From Diploptera punctata (Eukaryota > Arthropoda > Insecta > Blattodea > Blaberidae), in contig JASPKZ010000426.1 in NCBI GenBank assembly GCA_030220185.1, positions 310,001 to 374,000 on the forward strand: a stretch of DNA of 64,000 bases, written 5' to 3'. Positions 35,213 through 46,759 of the stretch are shown piece by piece (positions within the stretch are counted from its first letter, which is position 1; each line of letters begins with the position of its first letter). Below the pieces are notes generated by a model. That model was given only the letters and a program-made list of their open reading frames with translations, was not told the origin of the DNA and searched no databases. Position numbers and translations under genes: made by a program.

Positions 35213-35985
35213 GTGAATCGTGCAACATTTAGAGAGTTATGGCGAATCGGCATGTACATAGTTGGTGTGTATTGGAATATCACATTACACGGAATTGAAA
35301 TTAGGATGCAGCGTGAGTTTAGACGGAATTTTCATCATGAGGCATCTGAAGACAAAACGATTCTGAACTGGTATAAAAATTTTGCCGTGCGTGGATGCAT
35401 ATGTGATAAAAGGAAAGGACATTCAGGGAAACGGCTGTGAGTGTGGAAAGTGTAGAACAGGGTCGGGAGGCTTTTGTAGGTAGTTCTCCAAAATATATGT
35501 GCAAAGCTAGCTGGCAGTTAAACATTTCTAAATCCACAATTTACAATGTTATACGTACTCGTCTGTCATTTCACCTCTACAAATTGCAGTTAGTTCATAA
35601 TTTCAAACTTGGTGATCATGAAAAGGACATGATTTCTGTGAAAATATGTTGAGGCTCATGGCGGATGGTGAAGACCTTTCATCCAAATTCATTTTTGGTG
35701 ATGAGACAACGTTCCATGTCATTGGAAAAGTAACACAAACACAATGTTGGTATTTAGGGTAGCGAGAATGCACATTATATTTTGGAGGTTGAATATGATT
35801 CCTGTAACCTTAGTGTGTTTCGTGCCGCTTCGAAACAGAAAGTATATGGCTCATTTTTCTTTCAAGAGAACATTGTTACCAGTATGAGTTATCTCAACAT
35901 GCTTACTGAGTGGCCGTTTCCACAATTGGAAGTAGAAGAGCGAAATTAAATTATATATCAACAAGATGGAGCCCTCCATGGTATC
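35213..35985 (+). pseudogene. Tc1/mariner-type transposase relic (DUF4817-like)
   Basis: Plus-strand pieces: an N-terminal helix-turn-helix region with REFRRNFHHEASEDKTILNW and GCICDKRKGHSGK, then (35437-35652) WQLNISKSTIYNVIRTRLSF, then around 35690-35760 FGDETTFHVIGKV, which holds the first catalytic Asp. Stops and frame changes occur between them, and the 3' part is missing; the sequence passes into RTE-like LINE DNA at about 35986. The family cuts and pastes DNA at TA sites. Related copies lie at 45645 and 49263. Confidence 0.72.
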
Positions 35986-36555
35986 TTTACCTTGTCGTGG
36001 TGGAGTGGCTTGCGTGCTTAAATGATCCCGAGAGCTATACCGGCGATTGCATTGCCGCCGATAGGATTACCTATTCCGGATTGGTCGAAGGTGTTAATAA
36101 AGATGAAAAAAGTATCTTGGTCGAAAGAGTGACGATCTTTCACCGTAAAAATACAACCGTCAAATAATGCGGACATGGGACCAACTGGGGTAAAATTTTC
36201 AGGAGGTAAAATATTCCCCCATTCGGTTCCCCAGGCGGGGGATACTTCAGGGAACACATGCAAAAGGCTCAAACAGAGGGACATGTTCCTAGGAACAGGA
36301 AATTATAGTATTTTATAAATAGCGGGGCACTAGAGATATTAAGGCGGGAATTAGATATAGTCGCTTTACAGGAAGTTAGGTAGTCAGGAGATGATAGTCA
36401 GGAATCAGGAATATTTGCATTATACTACGGGAGTGCAGAAAGACCTGAATTTGTAACAGTTTTTAGTCAGAAGGAGAATACTGTCCGCTATCCGAGATAT
36501 TAAGTTTGAGAGTGATAGGATATCATACATAATTATAAAGGTTAACGATATGATT
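35986..36555 (+). mobile_element. RTE-like LINE, 5' part (endonuclease start)
   Basis: A start-like LYLVVVEWLACLNDPE reading, then near 36330 a GALEILRRELDIVALQEVR reading, the opening of an APE-type endonuclease (motif with LQEVR). It stops near 36555 and appears to continue at 39560 beyond a CR1/L2-like insertion. Boundaries are estimated from the change of family. Confidence 0.55.
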
Positions 36556-39470
36556 TTATAATCGTAAATGACTGAAACATACTCTTCCATCTTCTCTTGT
36601 AAACATGCAAAATTACACCTTGTTAAGGAATGAGAGAACAGGGAAAAGTGGAGGTGGTATGGCGATGTACATACGTTCCGATCTTCTACAAAAATTGTGT
36701 CCCATTCGCCTAGCGAATACTCGTCTCGCCCCGAATATCTATTTATAGAAATTAGAACAAAAATGCATGTTTATTAGGAGTAGTTTATAAGCCCCCAAAT
36801 GTCGGTCACATGCATGGCATTGAAACAGTTCTCCATAATCTGATACCATCTTACGAACATGTAATTGTACTTGGAGACTTCAACACTAACCTACTAGCCA
36901 CTAATTCTTATAACACTATACAACTACAGACAATGTTGCAGTCTTGCAATATGACAATACTACCTTCAGAACCAATCCATCATACTAACTACTCTGACAC
37001 ACTATTAGACTTAATTCTATCAAATAATCCTCAAAAAGTTATAACTAGTGGACAGATAGAAGCTCCAGGCATCTCTGCACATGACTTAGTATACACTGAA
37101 TATTCACCCTTTGCCCTAAACCTAGACCTAGACTTGTAACATACAGAGACTAGAAATATGTAAATAATGCTCAATTAAGTGATGACGCTGCAAAACTACC
37201 TTGGAACAACATATGAACACTTAAAACTGTAGAAGAGGAAGTTGAAAATTTTAATGACATGATTTTACAATTGTACGACAAACACGCACCTATCGAGAGT
37301 AGGCGTATAAACAGACCACCTGCACCCTGGATGTCTGATAATATCTGCTTGCTTATGACTGAGAGAGACGCAGAATGCAGGAGATACAGGAGGAAAAAAG
37401 AACTGACAGACTTACAGACATACAAACATCTGAGGAATAATGTCAATCAGACTGTTAGAAATGCAAAACAAAAACATGCCCATAGTATTATTACAAAATC
37501 CATGTCCAACTCATCTGACATGTGGAAAATTTTAAAATCAACAGGCCTCTTTCAAAATGAACTACAGGTAGAAAGAGATGACCTACCACTAGATGAGTTG
37601 AATGACTATTTCACCCGCCTCTCTACTGACAAATCACAACACAAACAACAGACAATAGATGAACTAGTGTCATATTCCCAACCCACCCGAGAAAAATTAT
37701 TTTTTTCCTATATCTCACCTGATGACGCTAAAAGAGCTGTATTACGTATTAATATAATTGACAATATAAAAATAACTTTCCTACAAACAATAATTGACAT
37801 ATTCTTCCGATAATAACCCACATTTTTAATGCCTCTACAATCACCGGGACCTATCCCAGACTCTGACAAATGGCTCTAGTTCGTCTTACACCGAAAACAA
37901 ACACTCCCATAACACTGGATGATTATAGACCAATTAGAATTTTTCCCTGTTTATCTAAATCACTGAAACACATAATACACTCACAGTTAACAGACTACCT
38001 CTCCACACAAGACTTACTTGATGAGCATCAGTCTGGTTTTTAGAACAGGACATCATACAAGTACTGCACTACTTGACATTGTAGAGGACATAAGATACTC
38101 AATGGACAAAAGCAAACTCACAGCAATAGTCCTGCTCGACTACAGCGAAGCCTTTGACACAGTATATATATATATATATATACTTAATGCTAGCGAGACT
38201 TAAGACAGTACATGTGTCGGAAAACTACCTTGATTGGTTTAGATCTTACCGCACTAATCGTCAGCAATCAGTTTCTGTTAATAATCGCATTTCTTCCTGG
38301 CGCTTGGTGAGGAAATGGGTACCTCAAGGCTACGTCCTTGCTCCTCTTCTCTGCTCAATTTATATTAATGATGTGACCAAGAAACTACAACACTGCAAGC
38401 ACCATCTTTACGCCGACGACTTAAAGATTTACACACATTTTACGCCTCACGAAATTAAGGAATATATTGACAAAGTAAACACTGACCTCAGATATATATC
38501 TATATGGTCCAAGCAATATGCGATAAAACTAAATGTAAACAAAATTCGAGAAATAATTATCTGACATCCAAGATTATTACACTCCATAAACAATGGCAGG
38601 ATGCCGGCTGTCATATTAGATAACGAACAAATTCCTTATACCGACGTTGTTAAAATCTTGGGCTTTGCTTAGATTCAAATTTAAATTGGCATGTCCAAGT
38701 AAAACAAACATCCAAAAAGATCTTCTCCATAATGTATTCCGTAAAGCGTCTCCAAAATTTTCTTCCTACAAGAATTTCAATTCAAACCTTAGCTATGACG
38801 CATTTTTACTATTGTGATGTTCTACTATCTGACATAAGTGACGGATTGTCGGAAAACCTGCAGCGTGTTCATAATATCATAATATGTGTATGAGATTCAT
38901 ATTATTTAATGTTCGAAATACGATCACATTTCTCCATTTTTCCACGAATTGTCATGGCTACATCTAACAGAGAGAAGAAAATCGCATTGTCTAATTCTCT
39001 TATTTAAGATCCTGCATACCTCGATTCTCAATTATTTATCATCTCGTTTCCGGTATCTATCCTCAAACCATAACTTAAACACAAGATCACAACATAGTCT
39101 CTTGCTTAATATACCGCAACATAGGACATCACCTCACTCCATGTCATATACTATCTTCAGTTCTCGCAACTGGAATTCCCTGCCACAAAAAATAAGGGGC
39201 TACCGGTTATTGGCAACTTTTAAAAGAAATCTAAATTTATATATGCTCTATCCTCGACTTCGTCATTACCTACTGTAAGGTATGTATATTAATTGGAGTT
39301 TCCCGTATAATTTATCATATTTATACTATTATTATTATTATTATTATTATTTTTATCATCATTATTGTATTATTATCATTATTATATTGTTATTATCATT
39401 ATTATTGTATTATCATTATTATATTATTATTATCGTAAGCTTTATTATTGTTATTATCGTATAAAATGTT
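36556..39470 (+). mobile_element. CR1/L2-like LINE, ORF2 with trinucleotide tail
   Basis: Same family as 52.97-55.87 kb. Order: endonuclease (GDFNTNLLATNSYNT and TLLDLILSNNPQKVI, 36810-37139), linker (37259-37813), RT with stops (LLDYSEAFDTV 38136-38160, WVPQGYVLAPLLCSIYINDV, LYADDLKIYTHF 38154-38564), and the C-terminal RNWNSLPQKIRGYRLLATFK part ending at 39278. A TTA-rich repeat follows (39327-39435). The RT frame is broken at an AT-repeat insertion (38162-38180). The element sits inside the RTE-like LINE. Confidence 0.7.
36810..38564 (+). pseudogene. CR1/L2-like ORF2 endonuclease to RT (broken)
   Basis: Endonuclease, linker and RT in at least four frames with stops near 37139, 37813 and 38203. 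The catalytic Asp pair in LYADDLKIYTHF is intact. The AT microsatellite at 38162 interrupts the protein after LLDYSEAFDTV. The clean C-terminal piece lies at 38949-39278. Confidence 0.72.
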
Positions 39471-39569
39471 GTTTCTACATACAATTTACATTGCTACATT
39501 TAATATATCTTTAACCGTTTATAATTAGAATAGTGTATATCTATATTTGTCAAATATTTATTTGTATTT

Positions 39570-40520
39570 GTGCTGGTAGGGTGGAAGAGAAGGACTTATG
39601 ACCTTAACTCTGCCAGAATAAATAAAACATTTTTACATGTACATGCTCCCACAGACGATAAAGATGGCAATATCAAGGATGAGTTCTATGAAGAATTAGA
39701 ATGGTTATTTGATTCTCTTGCACGATATCATATGAACAATGTCTTAGGAGATTTTAATTCAAAAGTGGGGCGGGAAGATATATTCAAACCAGCAATAGGC
39801 AAATTCAGTCTTCTAGAAGATAGTAACGACAACGGGCTTAGATTAGTCACTTTTGCTACATCAGAGACTCGCATTGTTAAGAGCACAATATTTCAGCATA
39901 ATGATATTCATAAATACACCTGGGCGCCTCCAGATGACGTTACTCTGAACCGGATAGATCATGTATTAGTGGACAAACGCTGGCCTAGTAGCATCATCCA
40001 AGTTAGATCAGTTAGTGAGACAGACTGCAAGTCTGATCATCATTTGGTCAGGGTGAAAATCAAACAACGGTTATCACTATGAGAGGGACAAACGCTAATG
40101 ATGATTCTGAAAAATTTGAATTAAAATACTTGAAAAATGTTGAAACACGGCAAGAATATCAAATCAAATTTGCTAATAGATTTGAAGTACTGGAATCATC
40201 AGATTACAATGTGGCAAACGAAGAAGAAACTGATAAAAATAATGAATAGGAGACTATAAGAAATACCATTAAATTGTCAGCATCAGGTGAATTGGTTATT
40301 TAAAAAAGAGCCAAAATAAGAAATGGTATCATAAGAAATGTGCCAACATTGTTAAGAAAAGAAAGCTAGCAAAAGTGAAATGGACACAAGAGCCAAATGA
40401 TATAAATTTAGAGCAATTGGGTAGCATTAGACGGGGAACCACCAGGTTTAATAAGGAGTGAAAAAAGGGAAAATTTTAGAGAGAATATTAATAGTCTTGA
40501 AATTAATGCAGCAAATAGGA
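39570..40520 (+). mobile_element. RTE-like LINE, endonuclease part (continues from 36555)
   Basis: A clean 170-codon piece (39570-40082) with FLHVHAPTDDKDGNIKDEFY, NNVLGDFNSKVGRE, DNGLRLVTFATSETRIV and KSDHHLVRVKIKQRL: an APE-type endonuclease with GDFN and SDH motifs. The following segment is broken and matches the linker of copy 1 (2975-2763). It is cut at about 40520 and joined to an oppositely oriented copy. Confidence 0.75.
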
Positions 40521-40525
40521 ACATT

Positions 40526-42296
40526 ACTTACTTTCTCACTGGCACTATCGCACCCGTAGTTTCATGGCCGAGGGGACATAAGCTCTCCATACATCCCTAT
40601 CCTGAGCTAATGCTTTCCAATCATTCCCTGTATAATCTACTTCCCTCAAATCATAGTTAATGTTATTCTCCCACCTCATTCTTGGTCTACCTACTGGTCG
40701 TTTCCCCTTGGCTTTCCTACAAGAAGTTTCCATGCAAGTCTATTTCCTATACGTGGAACATGTCCTGATCATCGCAGTCTACGAGACTTAACTGTTCTTA
40801 TTCTACCTGTCTTCCTATAAAGACCATGTAGTTCATTGTTATGTTGTCTTCTCCATTAATCTTTTTGTTCATCTCTGTTTGGTCCAACAATTTTCCTAAG
40901 TACTTTATTCTCAAATACTTGTAATCTCCGTTCCTCCCTTAAAGTAAGAGTTCATGTTTCACACTCATATAATATAACTGGTAGAATAATAGTTTTATAT
41001 ATTTTCCGTTTATCGTTTTTTGAAAGGAGTTGTGACATCAAGAGTCTCTGCAATGCATAATAACACGCATTTCCAGAATTGAGCCTATGTTAAATTTCCT
41101 TGTACATCTCAATCCTATTTGTGATTATTGTTCCTAGGTATTTGAATTCAGCCACTTCCTCAAAATTTCCCTCATTTTTCATTAGATGCCCATTTCCATT
41201 ATATAATGTACTTCTATGAGTGACCACATATTTAGTTTTTATTGATATTTACTTCCAGTTCTAATTTCTTAGTGTTAATCAATAGTGTATGCGTGTTGTC
41301 CTTTAGTATATCCTAGCTATCGGCCAATAGTACTACTTCATCATAAACTAACAGCTTATTAATACCATTGAGTTGTAAGCCTTGCTCATTCTCTAAAGAT
41401 TTAATGGCATGCACTAGTACAAATTTAAATAGTGGAGGAGATAGTTCATCTCCATGCTTGAACCCATTCTGGATTTCAAAAGTATCCGAAAAATGTTTGC
41501 CTACACGCACCCTACTCTTTGTGCCATTTAGACACATTCGTATAAGTCTAACTAACTTTTTAAGAATTCCAAACTCCAACAGGATTCTGTATAACTTCTC
41601 CCTCTTAATTGAATGATATGCTTTTTTGAAGGCTACGTATAGTTGATGTACAGTAACATTATATTCCAATTTCTTTTCTAAAATTTGTCTTATACTAAAA
41701 ATCTGATCTGTTGTAGACCTGTTTCTTCTAAATGCACATTGATGATCTCCTAGAATGTCATCAATATAGGGAGTAAGCCTGCTGACTAATATATTTTTTA
41801 GAATTTTGTACGAAGTTGAAAATAATGAGATGCCCCTGTAGTTGTTGCAATCAGCTTTATCTCCTTTCTTATTAATTGGTACGATAAATGATTCATTCCA
41901 TTCATCTGGAAGAGCTTCGTCCGCAAATCGTACAAACAACCATCTTATCTTGTCCATGAATTTTTCTCCCCCTGATTTTATCAGTTCTGCTGGGATCACA
42001 TCTGAACCTGACGCTTTATACACCTTCAATTTTTCAATCGCGCATCTTCAATTTTTCAATCGCCATTTCAACCTCTAATGCACTTGGTTTTACGACTAGC
42101 ATTTCTGCTGTCTGTAACTTATCCTCGTCATTGTCCTGTTCTGTATGTACATTTAATTGCTGATTAAAGTAACTTTTCCATCTATTTAATATACTCCTGG
42201 AATCTGCAATCTTATCCCCGTTTTTCATTCCGAATTATGCTTTTTCTAGCCTGAAACCCTTTCTTCTCTATTCTATTTCACTGATATAATTCTCTG
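40526..42296 (-). mobile_element. RTE-like LINE, copy 2 (minus strand)
   Basis: RT from 42029 to 41313 on the minus strand with LYVAFKKAYHSIKREKLY, where the first catalytic Asp is replaced by Ala, and GFKHGDELSPPLFKFVL, which is also altered. LLVYDEVVLLADS at the end has lost the Asp-Asp pair. The C-terminal end at 40733-40545 contains the WENNINYDLREVDYTG segment. The 3' end is marked by CTTACTTTCT. It faces the plus-strand copy that starts at 42300. Confidence 0.75.
41313..42029 (-). pseudogene. Reverse transcriptase of RTE-like copy 2, catalytic residues lost
   Basis: A 238-codon frame that looks long and clean but has lost key residues: the FKKAY block starts with Ala instead of Asp, and the YADD box is damaged (LLVYDEVV). 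This copy cannot be active even though the frame is open. It shares ASGSDVIPAELIKSGGEKFM and AFRRNRSTTDQIF with copy 1. Confidence 0.78.
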
Positions 42297-42696
42297 ATGT
42301 TCCTATTTTAGGAGTATATTAAATAGATGGAAAAGTAATTTTAATCAGCTATTAAATGTATATGCAGAACAAGACACTGTGTAGAATAATTCACTCACAG
42401 CAGAAATGCTAGTTGCAGAACCAAGTGCATTAGGTGTTGAAATGACGACTAAAAATTGAAGATGTATAAAGCAACAGGTCGAGATGAGATCCCAGCATAA
42501 CTGATGAAATCAGGGGGAGAAAATTGTATGGACAAGATACGCCGGTTACTTTGTGTGATGTGGGAAAAAGAAGCACTTCCAAATGAATGGAAATAATCAA
42601 TTACCATACCAATTAATAAGAAAGGAGATAAAACCGATTGCAACAACTACAAGGGCATCTCATTACTTTCAACTTCGTACAAAATTCTAACAAATA

Positions 42697-44355
42697 AGGT
42701 AACTGAGGGTGTTATGTCCCACTTAAGGTTTGAAAATTTTTACAGCCGCCATTTTGTCCCGAATTTGTTTGGTTTTCTTTGTATTATATTCTTGTATATG
42801 TTTACTTTCTTACAAAAAATAATTATTGTACTTGCATCTTAAATTTGCTAAACTGGTTGTTTCCCAAAAGCTGACCTTTGGGCCATAACACCAACAAATG
42901 TATGTGGTATGGCCTACTTATTTCCCCATTTAAAACACTGGTTAAATTTTACTCAGGAATGTAATTAATAAACAATGGAAACGATGTATTGTACAGTATG
43001 AATAAGGACAGTTTACAACATATCAATGAAGTCAGTTTACAAATAATTAACTCAAAATGATATAACTTATGTCAAATTATGGAAAACAAAGATTCATTCG
43101 CAAGTTGGGCAAACGAAAGGTTCGTGATCTTCTCTGGACAGCCCCACACATTGACCATGAACATAATTATTACGCACTATACACAGGACTCATGTCCTTA
43201 AACTCGTCTTCTTTGCAAACTGTGCAGTACCATCTGAGAGATTGGATTGGTCGATTTTTGGGATTTCCTTTAGCTCCGTTATTTTAGTTCTTTGGGATTT
43301 ATTCTTGATGGTTTTTGTGAGCTTAGATATCGTTTTCTTGGTGTTGCTCTCTGAAAACAATTGTTTCCTCAAATGTACTCCACGCGAGTTGATAGCTGGA
43401 TTTCTGTTAGTGACTGTATTCTTCACCCCCTTAGGTGTGGGAAAGAAGTCACTAAATGAGCTCTGCCCCTATGATTTTCTTGATGCATTTCCCGGCGAAT
43501 TTGTTTAGATTTTAGAGGTGTTGAGGGTTCATTTTCAGCATTCACATTGGTAGGTACTGAATCGATGACATCTGAAACATCACTTTCAAATGAAAATCGT
43601 AGTTGCTTCCGGAATTTGATGAAGATGAGTAATTTTGCCGATGACGTTTAGAAGGCTTCTTTGTTGCAGTCGATTTCTGAAATGTGCTTGCTCCCGGCTG
43701 TGGGTTATCAAAATCTTCATTATTTTGAAGAATTCCTTGGCCATAAGGTTGATTCGTTGGGTGCACCTTGTTATCTTTTACCTTTCGGATGGCTTGGATA
43801 ATGACTCCTATGTCCATATACCCCTTTTGTTCAACTGACTGTCATCGGACGTATTTTGTTTTGTCATTATTGAATATCTGATAAGAAGAAAACTATATAA
43901 TATTGCAGTAATTTTGAACTATTATAAACATGTTGGTGATAAGGCCCACCCGGAAATGCGCGGGCCATAACAACGAACAGAGTGGTTTCATAATCAATAC
44001 GTAATAACCACCGCCATTTTTACTTTATACAACAAATTATTCCATTGTAAGATTGTACGTTACTAAGTGATACAATATCAACAATCAAATCAATTTAATA
44101 TGGTGATTAGCTATGAAAATACATATCACTTACCAGGGGCAAGTATGGCAAGTGAGATTCTTGCTTCGTGTTCATGTAGCAAATGGTGGCTTCCGGTTAA
44201 GACTACTTGGATTAACTTTCTTCCATTCACCCTAATCGACTTTTCAGAACGTCCTGAAGTGCCGTTCAGTTCCATATACTGGCTGCTTCATGTACTACGT
44301 TAACATTAAACAATGGGCCATAACAGCAACCGGACCATAACACCCTCAAGTACCT
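42697..44355 (-). mobile_element. TA-flanked DNA element of 1,659 bp, unclassified
   Basis: Inserted in the RTE copy. Left end AGGTAACTGAGGGTGTTATG; the right end read inward is AGGTACTTGAGGGTGTTATG. Comparison with the uninterrupted LINE copies (around 2055 and 41790) shows TA on both sides (42695-42696, 44356-44357). GGCCATAACA-type motifs recur at 42881, 43962, 44315 and 44332, with the reverse form in the left end at 42711. The minus strand carries one apparent spliced gene (next entry). No transposase domain is recognised. Confidence 0.72.
43190..44275 (-). CDS. Unclassified protein, two exons, frames partly broken
   Basis: Exon 1 starts at the methionine at 44275 (MELNGTSGRSEK..., then HHLLHEHEARISLAILAP) and runs to about 44134. 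A GTAAGT donor at 44133 and an acceptor TTTTCTTCTTATCAG ending at 43878 define a likely 256-base intron. Exon 2 (43877 to about 43190) encodes a Ser/Lys-rich protein with MDIGVIIQAIRKVKDNKVHP, a Ser run (SSSSNSGS), then KSKQIRREMHQEN and KKTISKLTKTIKNKSQ. Reading it through needs frame changes near 43830 and 43610, so this copy is slightly broken. I do not recognise the family. Position inside the element suggests it belongs to it. Confidence 0.45.
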
Positions 44356-45644
44356 TATATTAGTAAGCAGACTTACTCCCTATATTGATGACATTCTAGG
44401 AGATCATCAATATGGATTGAGAAGAAGCAGGTCTACAACAGATCATACTTTTTAGTATAAGACAGATTTTAGAAAATAAATGAGAATATAATGATACTGT
44501 ACATCAACTATATGTAGACTTCAAAAAAGCATACGATTCAATTAAAAGGGAGAAGTAATATAGTATCCTGCTGGAGATCGGAATTTCTATAAAGTTAGTT
44601 AGACCTATACGAATGTGTCTAAATGGCACAAAGAGTAGGGTGCGTGTAGGCAAACAGTTTTCGGTCACTTTTGAAATCCAGAATGGGTTGAAGCAAGGAG
44701 ATTCACTATCCCCTCTACTATTTAATTTTGTACTAAAGATTGCCATCAAATCTTTAGGGGATGAGGAAGGCCTACATCTCAATGGTAAACTGTTAGTTTA
44801 TGCTGATAATATAGTAGGCTACTATTGGCGGATAGCGAGGATATACAAAAGGACAACACACACACACACTAAGAAATTAGGACTGCAAGTAAATATCAAC
44901 AAAACTAAATATATGGTCACACGTAGAAATACATTATACCACTACAATGAATATGGACAGCTAATGAAAAATGAGGAAAATTTTGAGATAGTGGCTGAAT
45001 ACAAATACCTAGGAAAAATAATTACAAATAGAAATGAGATGTACAAAGAAATATTAAACATAGGCTCAATTCTGTAAATGCGTGCTATTATACATTGCGG
45101 AGACTTTTGATGTCCCAAAGTCTTTCAAAAAACGTTAAACTGCAAATATATAAAAATATTATTCTACCAGTTACATTATATGGTTGCAAAACATGGACTC
45201 TCACTTTAAGAGACGAAAAGAGATTACGAGTATATCAGAATAAAGTACTTAGGAAAATGTTTGGACCAAAGAGAGATGAACAGACAGGTGAATGGAAAGA
45301 CTACTCAGAAAGAACTACACTGTCTTTATAGGAAGGCAGATATAACAAGAAGAGTTAAGTCTCTTAGACTGCGATGGGCAGGAAATGTTTCGTGTATGGG
45401 GAATGAAAGACGTGAATGGAAGCTTCTTGTAGGAAAGCCAGAGGGAAAACACCCAGTTTGTAGATCAAGAATTAGGTGGGAGAATACCATTAACTATGAT
45501 TTGAAGGAAGTAGATTATACAGGGAATGATTGGAAAGCATTAGCTCAGAATAGAGATGTGTGGAGAGCTTATGTCAGCGCATCCATGAACTTACGTGTTC
45601 GATAGTGCCAGTTAGTAAGTAATTAAGTAAGTAAGTCTGAATGA

Positions 45645-45990
45645 AATGAAGAATCTCCTCTCTGGCATGTTGATGAATGCGATGTTAAAAGTCAACGACT
45701 TGCAGAAATATAGACTGGGCGATAGGAACTAAGATAATATCTTTTGCAGCTGGCCTCCGAGGTCTCTGGACTTAACCGTCTGTGGCTTCTTTTTGTGGTG
45801 GTCATATAAAAAAACTTTGTCTATATTCCTTTACTACCTCAAAATCTGCAAGAGCTCCGACTTGGTATCACCACCGCCATCGAATTCATCTCCACAGATA
45901 TATTGGGGCGTGTGTGGTATTAATGGGATATGGCCTCGAAGTCCTGCAAGGTGACACACGGAGCACACATAGAATGTATTTGAAGTAGGT
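45645..45990 (+). pseudogene. Tc1/mariner-type transposase C-terminal fragment
   Basis: Reading through frame changes gives a SWPPRS-type motif, DLTVCGFFLW, and a RVWYEWDM-like end, the C-terminal DDE part typical of this transposase type (a catalytic Asp lies in the PDLxxCDFFLWG block). It starts right after the RTE 3' repeats and ends near 45990 before a foldback element. The N-terminal half is missing. Confidence 0.6.
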
Positions 45991-46039
45991 GCTAAATTTT
46001 TGGAGTTTCTCTTTCTGACACCAGTTTCGTATAGATCTA

Positions 46040-46517
46040 ATAAATAATTGTTAAAAAAAACTAAAACAACACGCTTTATTAGAAAATCGAATTAAAAAAT
46101 GAAAAATAATTTTAATTTCCAACACGCTATGGATAAAATTAAAGTGGTCAACAAAAAATCATCTCCAACACATATAGAATAAAACTAGAGTTATAAACAG
46201 AATGAAGAAAATTTTACCATCAAAAGCGTGGGGTGCTCTATATCAATTAATATATTTGATAATAAACAGATATTGGTAAAAGTAAAGTCTCTAAGAAGAA
46301 AATGTAAAAATCATAAAAAGCGCCCCACGCTTTTGATGGTAAAATTATTTTCTTTTTGTTGATAACTCTAGTTTTATTCTATATGTGTTGAAGATGATTT
46401 TTTTGTTGACCTCTTTAAATTTATCCCAAGCGTGTTGGATATTAAAATTAATTTTCAATTTTGAGTTCGGTTTTCTAATAAAGCGTGCTGTTTTAGTTTT
46501 TAAAACTATTATTTATT
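46040..46517. mobile_element. Foldback (long inverted repeat) element, about 478 bp
   Basis: Left arm 46040-46238 and right arm 46318-46517 are imperfect inverted repeats about 200 bases long around a roughly 79-base centre. They share blocks such as AAAACAACACGCTTTATTAG, the AACACGCT pair, CATATAGAATAAAACTAGAG and CCATCAAAAGCGTGGGG. No coding sequence. This is a MITE-like foldback element; its family is not identified. Confidence 0.75.
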
Positions 46518-46620
46518 TTTTAGTTTTAATATTTTACAGAATAAGATAACAATGTAAATATCTTTAAATTCCATACTATTGTAGTATGAGCTAAAAGTAT
46601 TACTCTTCTAAAAAAAACTC

Positions 46621-46711
46621 CTCCCCAGCCGGATTCGAACCAGCGACCTATGGATTACTGAAAATTATGTACCACTAGAGTTCACCGCTCTACCAACTGA
46701 GCTCTTACGAT
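46621..46711 (-). tRNA. tRNA-Tyr-like (CTA anticodon), intron-containing, probable pseudogene
   Basis: On the minus strand: GAGCTCAGTTGGTAGAGCGG, then an anticodon loop CTCTAGT, a putative 19-base intron, TCCATAGGTCGCTGG, then TTCGAATCCGGCT. This closely resembles insect tRNA-Tyr, which has an intron and the same T-arm, but the anticodon is CTA, not GTA. A run of seven T follows at once. The acceptor stem pairs in only about 4 of 7 positions, so a pseudogene or SINE head is more likely than a working suppressor. Confidence 0.5.
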
Positions 46712-46759
46712 GATTGACTAAAAAGTCGACAAGTCCGTAACCTATTATACCAGTTTTAA

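Larger units (their letters stand above)
42300..45640 (+). mobile_element. RTE-like LINE, copy 3 (plus strand), split by a TA-flanked element
   Basis: Plus-strand pieces at 42300-42696 and 44356-45640 match the RTE family on both sides of an inserted element. The RT piece 44613-45077 has VTFEIQNGLKQGDSLSPLLF and LLVYADN, where the YADD box is changed. The 3' part 45261-45605 ends with NDWKALAQNRDVWRAYV and then TAAG-like repeats. The sister copies confirm that the sequence joins at 42696/44356. Confidence 0.75.

Noticed and set aside
41313..42029. Intact reverse transcriptase
   Set aside because: The frame is open, but the first catalytic Asp is Ala and the YADD box is lost, so it is a relic.
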